From Phytoseiulus persimilis (Eukaryota > Arthropoda > Arachnida > Mesostigmata > Phytoseiidae), in NCBI GenBank assembly GCA_037576195.1, contig CM075102.1, forward strand, positions 9,858,001 to 9,922,000: 64,000 nucleotides of DNA. Reading direction: 5' to 3'. How positions within the stretch are numbered: the stretch's first letter is position 1; every line of letters begins with the position of its first letter. A program made the translations under genes and the position numbers. Shown piece after piece: positions 11,878 through 23,100 of the stretch. The notes under the pieces were generated by a model. It was not told where the DNA came from. It searched no databases and saw only the letters and a program-made list of their open reading frames with translations.

Positions 11878-13565
11878 TCGAACACTGCCAGATATTCTGA
11901 TGCTAGAAAACTCGAAGGGTCACTAAAAGTCGTTGCACATGAAGCGTTCGGGGTTCACTGTTTGGGAGGGTCTGAGGCAGCGAAGGGATAGAAAGATCAT
12001 CCGGTCAGAGACATTGGGAGTGAGAATTGAGCACGAAAGGAGGAAGCCTCACGATCTCATCCTCTTCCAATTTGAAGACTCCGCGATCGGCATTTGTTCA
12101 CTAACAACCAAACCGCTGTTTTCTCTGAGTTAGGTCCCGAATACTCTAAAAATCACGGCATGAAACGCCAGATGTCTTATGCTCTTATAAATACGCACTC
12201 TTTCGCGTATTAGTTCTAAGAGAGTTTTTAGAGAACATTCTGAAAGAGACGAGTTTTCGTCGTGCCGCAGTTGTTTACGAGGACGGTACATACCGGCATG
12301 TCGTTGTTGTTTACCGCGAGTCCTACAATGCCTTACGAAGTGCCGGCGGCGGCTCACGATTATGCCGGGCACTTGTGCGGTCGCCATCCGGAGCAGCCTG
12401 CGGGGCGAGTCTCTGAAGAATTGATGTTCCATCGCAGCGATTCGAGCAAAGATATGAGGACTCGAGACCTTAGTTTTCTAAGGGAGGGGGGGGGGGCAAG
12501 GGATGTTAGGCTGATGAAGATCATGATGGTCATCATTGTCCCGAGCTTTCCAGGACGCAATCGACGTGGTTTTCGAACTTTTGAGGATGTGTCCGATGAG
12601 ACTGTATCTCTACGGCCTACTTTCATCGCTACAAGTGGAATATGATCAACCCTTTCCACCATGATCGAAGAGGGGGCTGGACATGGGGAGCATCGTACTA
12701 AGCCCACAGGCCAAGTCATTCTCGAAGAACAATGTCCAGCGACTTCGGAGACGCGGTGGTTCCAACTCATGCTGTTCTGCGAAAGCTGCCATGAAAATCC
12801 CGACATGTGTGTCCAGAAATAATACTCAGCACAAGATGCTGAGTGTCATGTTTGAAACTTGAGTTTTGCATGAGAGGACGGTCATAGAGAATTATTGAAT
12901 AATTCACGGAGTGTGGAGAGTCAACGAGCAACGGTGCAGTTCAGGGATAGGCCAGTGCAGGACGCACCATGTTGCCAACCCCTGGTCCAGATCATATCGC
13001 AGCATTCTTTCAAGTTCGGCTATACTCCGGACATCAATGAGACCATCGGAAGACGGTGTGCGGTTACCAACCTGAGCACTGAATTCATCCCTATTCAGAG
13101 AAACTCGAAGCTCCGACACATCAAAGGACGCGCGGACGTTATCGAAATCAAGTTGAGGCCCCCGGATCGTGTATGTTCGTAGAATTGTAGCAGCTCCAAC
13201 GGCGGTGATTCAGAAATACGGGTACTCGAGTATAATTTCGGTCTTTGCGAGCAGAGAACGACACTGAGCAGATGCACCGCTCACACAGCTAGAGCATGTC
13301 GATTCAAAGAACTCAAGTGTTTTCTCCAGTTCTGGCCCTCAAGACAGAGTTTCGGAATACCACTGTTTCAGAATAGCATCGATCGTGGTTCATTCGGGGA
13401 GCTCTCTTTCTGTGTTCCCTAGATAGGATATCCGGCAAGCCAACATCAATCCGCTTAGCCTAGTCACATATTCGCAGTATTCTGAAGAGGTTTACACCCA
13501 TGCCACTGCACAAAGAAGCGTAGTATAACGGGGACAAATAGAAATAAAAGGTTTTATTTGGATCT
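11878..13565. other. Intergenic between the SIM-like gene and PSMA3
   Basis: About 1.7 kb. It includes the 5' flank of the - strand gene starting at 11877, an 11-bp G run at 12486-12496, and one open - strand frame at 12904-13208 listed separately. I see no other coding signal. Confidence 0.4.
12904..13208 (-). CDS. Possible coding exon, unrecognised
   Basis: This - strand frame is open for about 101 codons between stops at 13211-13209 and 12906-12904. It has protein-like composition and mixed codon use, ending with a hydrophobic and aromatic stretch (TWCVLHWPIPELH). There is no ATG near its 5' end; the first internal Met is mid-frame. If real, it would be the last exon of a spliced gene, but I could not find a convincing acceptor or a partner exon. 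Chance openness is a serious alternative. Confidence 0.2.
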
Positions 13566-13569
13566 TTAT
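13553..13569 (-). promoter_or_regulatory. PSMA3 polyadenylation signals overlapping the stop codon
   Basis: On the - strand an AATAAA hexamer at 13569-13564 contains the TAA stop of PSMA3 (13568-13566), and a second AATAAA lies 8 bases further at 13558-13553. The 3' UTR is therefore probably extremely short. Confidence 0.55.
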
Positions 13570-14703
13570 TCTTCCCCTTCGTCTGAGTCGTCTTCCATGG
13601 CTTGCCGCGCGAATGCTTCGGCTTCGTTGTAGAGCTGAAACAGAATTCCAGGTCAGGACAGGAAAGTTTCGAGGCGGCATCGTAATCCCGAGAGTGTAGT
13701 AACATTCTGAGCCATCAAGATTCAAGAGGAATGTAGACGTGGAGAGACACTCACTGCTTGAGGGACAGCCTGATGGAGACCCTCGGACTCTTCGCAAACC
13801 CAGCTGAGCTCGAGTTCGAAATCCTTGTCCTTGACCTCGTCGTGGACGATGTGAATGATTTTCGCAGCTTCTTTAACCAGCTCCCGGCAAGTCATGTTGG
13901 AAAACTTCAGTTTCTCCATCTCTGTTTTCGCGGTCTGTTTGGCTTTCCCAATGGCGCATCCGTAGTACCTGCAGCGGAAGGAATCCCTCATTTTCTTGCG
14001 TTTCGTCTGACCCCATTCGGCCCCCCTGACGAGAAGTCTTACTCACCCATAACAGGTACCGGAGGGCTCTACGCAATACAACTTGCTGCCTTCTGCTTTG
14101 TTATAGGTTCCCATCAGTACTCCGGCACCATAGGGCCGAATCGCGGAATACAGCGTGTACGCGTGAACGTAAAGGGCTACTCTATCCTTCAGATAGCTGA
14201 TCGGAACGGCGGAGCCGTATTCACTCCTGAAAAGCTCCAAGAGCCGGATTACGAGACACACATCCTCTGCGATCACTGAAGCACGGAGGATGGAAGCTTT
14301 CGCTCACCTGTAACTGGCAGCTTCCTTCGCAGCTGTTTCGATCATTTGCTTCGCGTCTGCGAGCAAACCCGCTACAGCACATCCGACGTGACGATCCACC
14401 GTGAAAATTCTCTTGTTCGATCCCTACGGTCGATACAGGAAATTGAAAAATAAGAATACAATTTGCGGGTTGCAAATCAGTTTGAGAATACTTCGTCCAA
14501 ATCTACCGCATTATCGGTACCTTTTCGTAGAGCTTTGACGTGACAAGCTTCTCCACCGCGAAAACTACACCGTCCTTGCCTCGCAGAGCGATGGCAGTCC
14601 CTGAATTTTCAACCGCTTTGAGAGCGTATTCTATTTGGAACACTCGTCCATCAGGTGAGAACTGCGAGGCCGAAAGGTCGTACCCGGTTCCGATTGAAGT
14701 CAT
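13566..14703 (-). CDS. PSMA3: Proteasome subunit alpha type-3
   Basis: Five exons join in phase: 14521-14703, 14308-14423, 14047-14226, 13755-13968 and 13566-13634, giving 253 aa (human 255). The protein is one of the seven alpha subunits of the 20S proteasome outer rings, which gate entry and lack catalytic activity. The N terminus [19 protein letters not shown] followed by [10 protein letters not shown] is the alpha-subunit signature, with Thr/Ser-rich start and gate helix as in PSMA3. Later matches are [55 protein letters not shown] and an acidic C-terminal tail (EDDSDEGEE). All introns have GT-AG ends and are 80-130 bp. The gene lies head to head with HUWE1 across 2.4 kb. Confidence 0.97.
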
Positions 14704-17121
14704 GCTGGAATGTCAAGCACGAATTAATTTTGATTTTACGTCTGCCGGCGAAATATTTCTGCTCGTGCTAATTCCTCACTTCAAACTCTCGGAGCTCAAG
14801 AATGAGAAAGTCTAAACGTATCCTCTGCAAGAGCAGGTGCAGTGTATCTGCAAACTCTGCTTTTCACAGTTCACTTCCACGGAGTCAGGAGAAAACTCGC
14901 TCCGAGTTTGTCACGAAAACTTTTGTTGCCGAGTCACACAACAGAGCATGCAGACGACTCTGTTCCGAAGGAGCGGGCAATAACAGATAGATCAACAAGC
15001 GGGAGCTCCTGTGCCTCGCTTCTTGACGGCTGGTGTTCCGTTCAACCAGACACCTAATTCCGTGTTGTGTGGGAGTTCGTCTGAGACTCAATCTCGATTC
15101 CTCAAGAGGAACAGAACTCCGAAAATGGCTCAGAATGGTTCCGAATGTTAGGCAACCGCAGCAGACGGCTCCAATCACGGGGTGACTGTAATGATCTTTG
15201 CTGTATATACCTCTTCCGATTCTCTGGATCGAGCTATTAACCAATTTGTCATTTCGCTGTACTTATCTCTAGGAGGCTGATGTCTTCCCCTGTCTCCTTT
15301 CTCATCGCATTGGTGAGGGCCCAACCACTGTTGATGACGGCCTTTCGCATGGAGCCCCATTGGACGGTCGAAAATCCCGGCGTAGCTTTGGCTCCCCCCA
15401 GCCCACCCCGTACGCACGTCACGCGAATTTCAGCCGTTCTGAATCCGAGCTCAGCGGAGAGTTGGCCCACGACCTTGGGGTCGGCATCAAACGAAAGCGT
15501 TCCTGATGGGGAGACAAACATGCAATTCATCTGGAAGCATAATCAGCCGATCTTCACCGAAAAACTCCAGCAATCGTCGCTTCGCTATCCGTTTGTCCGC
15601 GAGGTTCCCGTCGCTTGTACTGATTCCGTCATGAAACATCGTGGATGACCTGACCTCGTCGACTGGCAGCCAGCATCTTAAGTAGGAAGCAGTTCTCCAT
15701 AAAAATGGAGACTCCTTGAGGTAGCTCGACCCGCAATCGAGCCAAACAGGGAAATGACTGCGCCTCAGTCAGTATTTGACTTCCTCTGCGCTATTATATC
15801 TGTTCTAGCAGCCAGAAAAACGGAGGATAATGACAGCATGTCCCCAGAAGCAGTGGATGGGCTCTGGCGGTCTGCGCCCCGGTATTTTAGTTCGGAGAGA
15901 GATTGAGATTATTCCTGCCCTCGATGACAAGATAAACAAAAACGCTGATCTCAGCCGCACGGGACTGGCCGAGCACGGAAGAACTGAATCCACGATAGGG
16001 ATGGGGCCGTTGAAGAGTCCCACCTTCCCGGGAGTTGCAGGGGTGCAAGAACACCTTAGGCTGATTTCATCGATGTCCCCTGTCAGAGATATCACGCACG
16101 ACCAAATGACGAAATCCTGGAATTTCTCTCAGTGTTTCTTCGCTATCCGCCCTCTGCGTCCCGTGAGAACGTTTACTCGAGATACAGTAGCACTGAAACG
16201 GGAGACAGAGAGGATAAAAATCGGACTTCTCAACCAAAATTTGGCAGAAATCATCAGCATCAGCACCATACATAGACTCTTCTGCTACGGTGTCCTCAAA
16301 TTTCCGACCCGTTTCAGTCGTTCCCCGTGTTCTGCTCCTCCGCATCTGTGGAAATCACGGTCAAGGAACCATCCTCAGAGTGACCGTTTCTTCTGGTCCT
16401 CCGACTCCGAGATTTCCATGCCGCACTCGCCCGCCCACCTGTCCGCTCCGAGAGGCGAGTCCGGAGTGAGCGAAGTCCTGGTGATTGTTTCGACGGATCG
16501 GAAATGACTCTTGTTCCGCGGGAATTTTTTCTGAGCTCCGCACAGTACATCGTACCTCGTCTGATAGCTTTCAGAAACAGTCCGAAATTTATTATTTGCC
16601 CTGGGTTGCCCGCCGCTGATAGCCTGCGGCCGGAGTGGTCTAAAGATTGGCGCGTCATCTTTGAGAGCCGTGGCGCTGCAGTCTTGCGAATCATCAGTAA
16701 CGCAGGAGGGACTTCTGCACCTTGACGATGTAATCAGCTACCAATTAGCTCCGAGGTTGCTCTCGACCACCATCTGTAATCATTCATCCTCGCTCGAAGA
16801 CTCTCATATCTGCTCGTTAGAGTTCATCGCAATCATGATCAGAATAATTTGAAAATTGGCGCGACTACTTTTGCGGAGCTAAATCTGTTTTCATGACCAA
16901 GTTGCATTTGCAGTCGCAGCTTGGCAGTGGCAGCTAAAGGGTTATTTTGTAAAATAAAATCAGCAATAACCAGTAAGCTATAACTGCCCTGCGCATTCAG
17001 TTAGTGATTTGGTGGCGAGTGCGCGTATGCCCGCACTCAGCTCAGGTGTTCATCACCCAATTTGAGACTATGATAGTTGCTGGGATCTTGTTCCTTAGCA
17101 GCAGTAGCAGCGACAACAGTC
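14704..17121. other. Intergenic between PSMA3 (-) and HUWE1 (+)
   Basis: This 2.4-kb stretch separates the divergent PSMA3 and HUWE1 starts and must hold both promoters. It also has several long open frames: 15249-15541 on -, 15830-16507 on + (225 codons) and 16314-16694 on -. None matches a family I know, they overlap on opposite strands, and none has a convincing splice partner. The - frame at 15249-15541 is the most protein-like and is listed separately. Confidence 0.4.
15249..15541 (-). CDS. Possible terminal coding exon, unrecognised
   Basis: The - frame runs from an acceptor-like CTTCCAG at about 15542 to TGA at 15251-15249, about 94 codons. It has balanced composition, Gly- and Val-rich in the middle, ending in an acidic and amphipathic segment. 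I do not recognise it. It could be the last exon of a small gene whose upstream exons lie in 15.8-16.7 kb, or a chance open frame. Confidence 0.25.
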
Positions 17122-20100
17122 ATGAAGATTGAACGGGCTAAACTCAAAAAAGGTGCTTCTGAAGTGGTAAGTTCCGAACAGGCAATACCTGTGGGCCCCC
17201 ACTCCCACACTGTCGATCACACGCGGGGACGTCCGAAACGCAACTCCGCTCAGTCGTTATGTTTGGAGTTTTGTCAAACATTCAATACGACTTCTCATAA
17301 GCTCTCGCTCACAGTACCGGTTGCCACCTGCTCAGGCCTGTTGTGTATCCTCGGAAGTCGGGGGTAGGAGAAGAGAGCCCGATCGGTTCCAGAGTGATAT
17401 TTCCATCAGAAATCTTTTGTCTCTGCCAGATTCGACCCGGGCTATGAACGTTGGCACATGTTACCAAAGCCGAATGAGCATTTCGGGTTCCCTTAAAGGA
17501 GTCGTTTCTCATGATCGAGACTCATGAGGAAATAATCATGCGGAAGCCGACTCCCGCATGACGTATCGAGAAGGGAACATTTCTGCCTGTCGAGTCTGGT
17601 CACTTGCGGTTCGCCTCCTGTATCGCTGTGTCTGAGCGGGCGATGGAGCAAGAACCGAGAACCATTTCGGAAGATTCTCTTTTGAGATCAGTTCACAGCA
17701 AGCCTGCAATCTGATCGTACTTTCGGCGCAGAACAGACGAATCTCGTTGTGTCATAGACAATGACGTTTTATTGACACGAGCTCGATTATGCTGGAGCTG
17801 TCTCGATGAGTCACTCGCAAAGCGCACTGATCAGGGAGAGGAAACTTATGCTTGAGATTCTTAGAGATGCTCGTTGGAAACCGGTATTTGCTGTTTATTT
17901 ATCTTTGCGATCGTCGGTGCTATGGCCGCTATTCCCTGAATCCGTTCGTTCCCCGGTTCAGACGCGAATCATCTGATCCACTTCACCGAGTGACTGAAAG
18001 TCGAGGAAAAGAAGATCGTCATAAACACTCCAAACCTCTAAACTATTCTTCTCCGTTCACAGCCGCAAGATTGCAAAGTTCTCATCGAACGTTTGAAATC
18101 TTGCTCCGAAGCTGATCTCTATCATGAGCTTTCTTCGATCCGAGTTTGGAATTGGGGAAAGGTGAGAACAGGGATGACAACAGAGAAGCGTTCTATGATG
18201 AGGCCATCGTAATCTTAGTCGTAGATGTGCTACCTCAGTTGTGGAAAATCACCGATCGGCTAACATTTTCTACCTGCAGTGTGAACTTTTTCACTGGATC
18301 GACGTCCTCGACCTCTTCGATGGCTATCTGGCCGAAGCTTGTGGTTCCGATGGGAGCGCCTGGGTGCTCCCGTGTGACGCCGAGGAAAACAAAGGTCGAC
18401 GAAAACTTCTGTTGGCCATCTTGCAGTTCACCGGTGAGCAAAGAGTCCTGATTGGGAGCGTTCTACGTGCAGGGGTCCGTCGATTTTGGCTCTTCCTACG
18501 AACCGTAATCATTCATTGCAGCTCTCCTGATCGAACATAGCTTTTCGCGACATCTATACAACTCGATGGAGTATCTCACTCAGTTGCTGTCTTCATCTGA
18601 TATGCAAACTGTCTTAGATGTGCTGAACCTCCTCTATGTGTTCAGCAAGAGGAGTAATTTCATCACGAGACTATGCGCTGAAAGGTAACCGGTCCGGCAG
18701 TTGTATCATCGACAAACTGGCTGCTCCAGAAACAGCACGTGGTACAGCTCGGAGCGATCCGGTCGCAAGATTCACGAGCTCACATATGCTTCCAGGCGTC
18801 AATACCTGCTCGATCGATTAACACATTTGGCGGACAATTGGGGCGGCAAGGAGAACGGCTTCGGTCTTGCGGAATGCTGTCGTCCGGCGCCGATTTCAAG
18901 TTTCCCGAGAAGTGCCACGACTTTGCACTTCGAGTACCATGTGGAACCAGCCAACGCGAAATGGTACGCTATGCTGACCTTCTTCGCTGAGGGGGGAGGG
19001 GGTGGGTCACACTTGTCGAGTGCTCTCTTCTCGGGTATTCAGATCACGTGCGCTCAATCAGCTCAATAGCTAACTTTGTTACTCCCGTAGCGCGGTCGTG
19101 GGCACCATTCACCGCGAACAGGTGCATACCTTGGGACCATCGGCCGGTCACATCATGGCACAACTTCTCGAAGCATACCCGGACGTACCGGAGAACAAGC
19201 GGATGCTTCTTTTCACTCATCTCCGTCTGGCTCACTGCTTTGCGTCGTATGACCGCAGGCTGCAGTGCGTCCAAGCGCGTCTTCAGTCCCTGAGCATTCT
19301 CGTCTACTGTTCTGCCATTCAGGATAACTTGAACTCGCTCCTGTACAACGGACTCATAGAAGAACTCGTTGACGTGCTGGAGCTGCAGTTGACTGACCAG
19401 AGTGCGAGCCACGATGAATCACTGATAGAGATCAAAGCGGCCGCCTTGCGCACGTTGACGGCCATCATCCATCTTGACGGGAATCCGAAACTGCAAGCCA
19501 TCATAACAACGACGGGCGCTACATCATATCACGGGTTCCTGCCCTCCCTAGTGAGGTCATGCATTGAGAGACTCACAGCTGCCGGAAGACAACGGGAAAT
19601 CGGGGGCTCGCAGAGTCCGGGCATGCCCAACCTTGCTTTTGCAACTGCGCTCTTCTCCTTTCTTTACCACTTGGCCAGCTACGAAAGTGGGTGTGAGTAC
19701 GATTCCTATCCCATGCTATGTATCCTGTGAGAACTTCTTGGTGAGCTCGCCGCCATTCCTCCGTCTTTTCGTCACCTGCTTCTTCCTCTTCATCGGAGAA
19801 TATTTCTGTTTTTATCGATTCGTTCATCGCGCTCACGGTTGATTGAATATTTCGCTCATTTCGAAAATCTATTCCAGGTGAGGCCTTAGTTGCATGCGGC
19901 ATGGTCCAGTCCCTGCTCAAGGTTATTGAGTGGCCCGGCTGCGAACCAGAACACGTCACATTTGTGACCCGGGCTGTCAGAGTTATTGATCTCATAACTG
20001 GCCTGGACATGTCGGCTTTCCAGTCGAATGGAGGCTTGGCGATTTTCATCCGCCGCCTCGAACAAGAAGTAGACATTTGCAGGCTCGAGCAACCGAACGT

Positions 20101-23100
20101 CATTCTGTAAGTAGCCGCCACGACGATACATTCGCCACCGTAACGCTTCTGCATCTAACCGCGCCGTTTCGATGTGCGCGCAGGTCCGGATCAGACATGG
20201 AAGAGAGTGGCCCCTCTTCCGCGCACTCCTTCGAAGACAGCTCGTCGTCGCTGGCGGCCACAGGATCCCCGAGAGGACCTCTGCCAGGACCTTCGGCACC
20301 GTATTCCACAAACTCCAACTTCAACGGGAACATTCAGTGCTATCCACAACGGGCCGCGCTGCTCAAATCAATGTTGAATTTCCTCAAAAAAGTGAGTTTC
20401 CTCATCCCCCCCCCATTCCACCCCCTGCCCCGAACCGGGCCGAGCGCTCGTTCTTCAGATATCTGAGTGCAGTCCAGTTCAGGGAAACGCCCGATTGATT
20501 GACGTTCGCCGAATTCCAGGTGATCAATGATAATTCGCAGAATTCTGAGTCCAACCGCCACATGATGGACGGCTCATTGCCCAGATCGCTTCAGCACATC
20601 ATCTCTAACTGCGAATACTATGGAGCCTCTCTGTTCCTCCTCGCGACCGACGTCGTGACGGTGTACGTGTTCCAAGAACCCTCGCTGCTGTCGTCTCTCC
20701 AGGACAAAGGTCTCACCGATGTGGTCCTTCACGCACTATTAGTAAAGGAGGTGCCTGCCACGAGAGAAGTAATCGCCTCTCTCCCGAACGTGTTCACCGC
20801 TCTTTGTCTCAACACACGCGGTCTCGAAGCGTTCATGGAATGCAATCCGTTCGAGAAAATCCTGCGGGTGCTCGTTTCGCCGGAATACCTGGGCGCGATG
20901 CGACGGCGGCGCAGTTCAGAGCCTTTGGGTGACACGGCGTCGAATTTGGGCAACTCAATGGACGAGCTCATGAGGCATCAGCCGTCGTTGAGAGCGCCGG
21001 CGATGGCGGCCATCGTTTCCCTCCTCCAAGAACTATGTGCAATGGGTTCCGATCCGAAGTACGTCTGCCTGAAAGTGCAGGGGAGCAAAACGGGCTCGGG
21101 CTCCAACGGAAGCGGGGGAAGCCCAGGAGCGGACCCCGGTGGAGCCGACAACAAAAACGCTGTGATTGAAGTTTCCTCGGAGAGCGATGACGACGAAGAC
21201 GGCGAAGACCGAGAGAGCCCAGAGACGCGACAGCCCACGTCTCAGGCGACGAGCACCGGCGGCGCTTCGAACGACGGCGTCGGGGGCTCCAAGCTGCAGA
21301 GCCCAGCCACAAGGAATTCCGATACGAAGACACAAGTACCTCTCGTAGACTACATCCTCAACGTGATGAAGTTCGTCGACGCCATTCTGTCCAACAACTC
21401 GACCGACGACCACTGCAAAGAATTCATCAAGCAGAAAGCTCACGTTCCTCTGTTGAAAATCCTGTCTCTGCCGAACCTTCCGCTGGACTTCCCTGTGGTG
21501 CCGGCTTGCGTCGGCGTGGCCTCGGTGTGCAAATCCAACCTGACGTTGGCGCACGAGCCGCTCATCCTCTCGGAGGGGCTTTCCCAACTCAACGAAGCCC
21601 TCTCGCGGCTGGAACCGCTCTATTCGGCCCACAACACCGCGCTGGGCAGCTCCGTGCTCCTCCAAGAGCTGATCGACGCCCGAGGAGCGGAACAGAGCCC
21701 GCAAACCACTCCGTTGTTCTACGCCATGTCAGCGACCCACGCGTACGTCGTCATGTTCGTCCACGTCTGCCGGACCGGTCAGGTCGACACGCGCAAGATC
21801 TCCGTCAACCAGTGGGGCTCGGCGACCGGTTTGCGCGTGCTGAAAACACTTTCGCAGCTCTATCTCAGTCTCGTGTGGGAGAGCACCGTGCTACTGTCGC
21901 TTCGGTCCGAGAGCGCGATATCGTCTAACGCGAGCGTGGCACGTCAGCAGCTTGCCAAACTCGTCGGGAACCTTGACAGCGGCGAGAACGACGAGGCATC
22001 TTCGCCGATGGACGTCGACCAGCCGGCCGCGAGCGAGGGCGCGAGCAGGGGCCTGGTCCGAATGCAGGGAGCCATCAAACAGATCCAACCGTTGCTAACA
22101 GGAGCCTCCAGACTGGGTCGGGCGCTGGCAGAGCTGTTCGGGCTTCTGGTAAAGCTCTGCGTCGGCAGTCCGATGAGGCAGAGACGAAACCAACAGCTCA
22201 CTTCGACCCCGTCGACGCCGAGTCCAGCGGCGACGTCTATCGCGATGGCGCTCACGAAACTGCTCGCTCAAGGCCTTTCGTGGCAGCCCCCTCCGGAAAA
22301 CCCCGACGACCCTAGTCCGACGAAAAGTTGTTTCACGCTGTACATCTGCTCAGTAGGATTCACCTCTCCGATGTTGTTCGACGAACGGAAGATGCCATAT
22401 CATTTGATGCTACACAAGTTTGTGTCGTCGGGCGGTCTGAACGCGTTCTTCCAGGCGTTCGAGTGGGCAATGAAGTACTGGCCAGGGGAGGATCAGCAGC
22501 AGAAGGAAACCGGCGGCGGCGTCGTCAAGAAGGGTGGCGATTTCGCCGATGTCGCGGGAGAATTCCTCGACGCGTGGCTGATGCTGCTCGAGAAACTGGT
22601 AAATCCCAAGGCGGTGCTGGAAACGCCGCATGTGTTGCCCAAGAACGTCCAGCCCGCAGCGGCCGGTAGCGGCTCCGGATTCAACTTCGATCCTGTGCAG
22701 TACTTGATCCACGTGCACAGACGAACCTTCGCCGCCTGCACGATGCTGTGGACTCGGAAGCCGCTGAAGGCGTACGGAGATCGCATGACAGAATCCATCC
22801 TCGCCATCCTCTGCCATTTACTCAAGGGCGAGAGTATAATCAAAGAGAAGCTGCAGCAGAGCGCTCCGACTCCCGCCGCGAACCCGGACCGGCGCACCGA
22901 CGCGGCGGCGGCGGCCACGGTCACCGCCGCGGCCTCCTCGGTCGAAGCTGCGGCGAGAGCCGCCGCGATCGCGACCGTCAACGCGGCATCGGCCGAGTTC
23001 AGGAACGAGTCCTCAGCCGGACTCGACGGACTCCAGGCGTCCGCCGCCGCCGCCGCCGCAGATGCGGGTCACGATAGCGCCCTGTCCGCGTCACTGTTGA

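Noticed and set aside
15830-16507. 225-codon + open frame between PSMA3 and HUWE1
   Set aside because: Irregular composition, no domain, and overlaps open frames on the other strand. The divergent gene pair flanking it explains the interval as promoter DNA.
20499-20519. Extending HUWE1 exon 9 upstream of 20520
   Set aside because: The stretch ends in a CCAG acceptor and exon 8 joins exactly in phase at 20520; the upstream codons are intronic.
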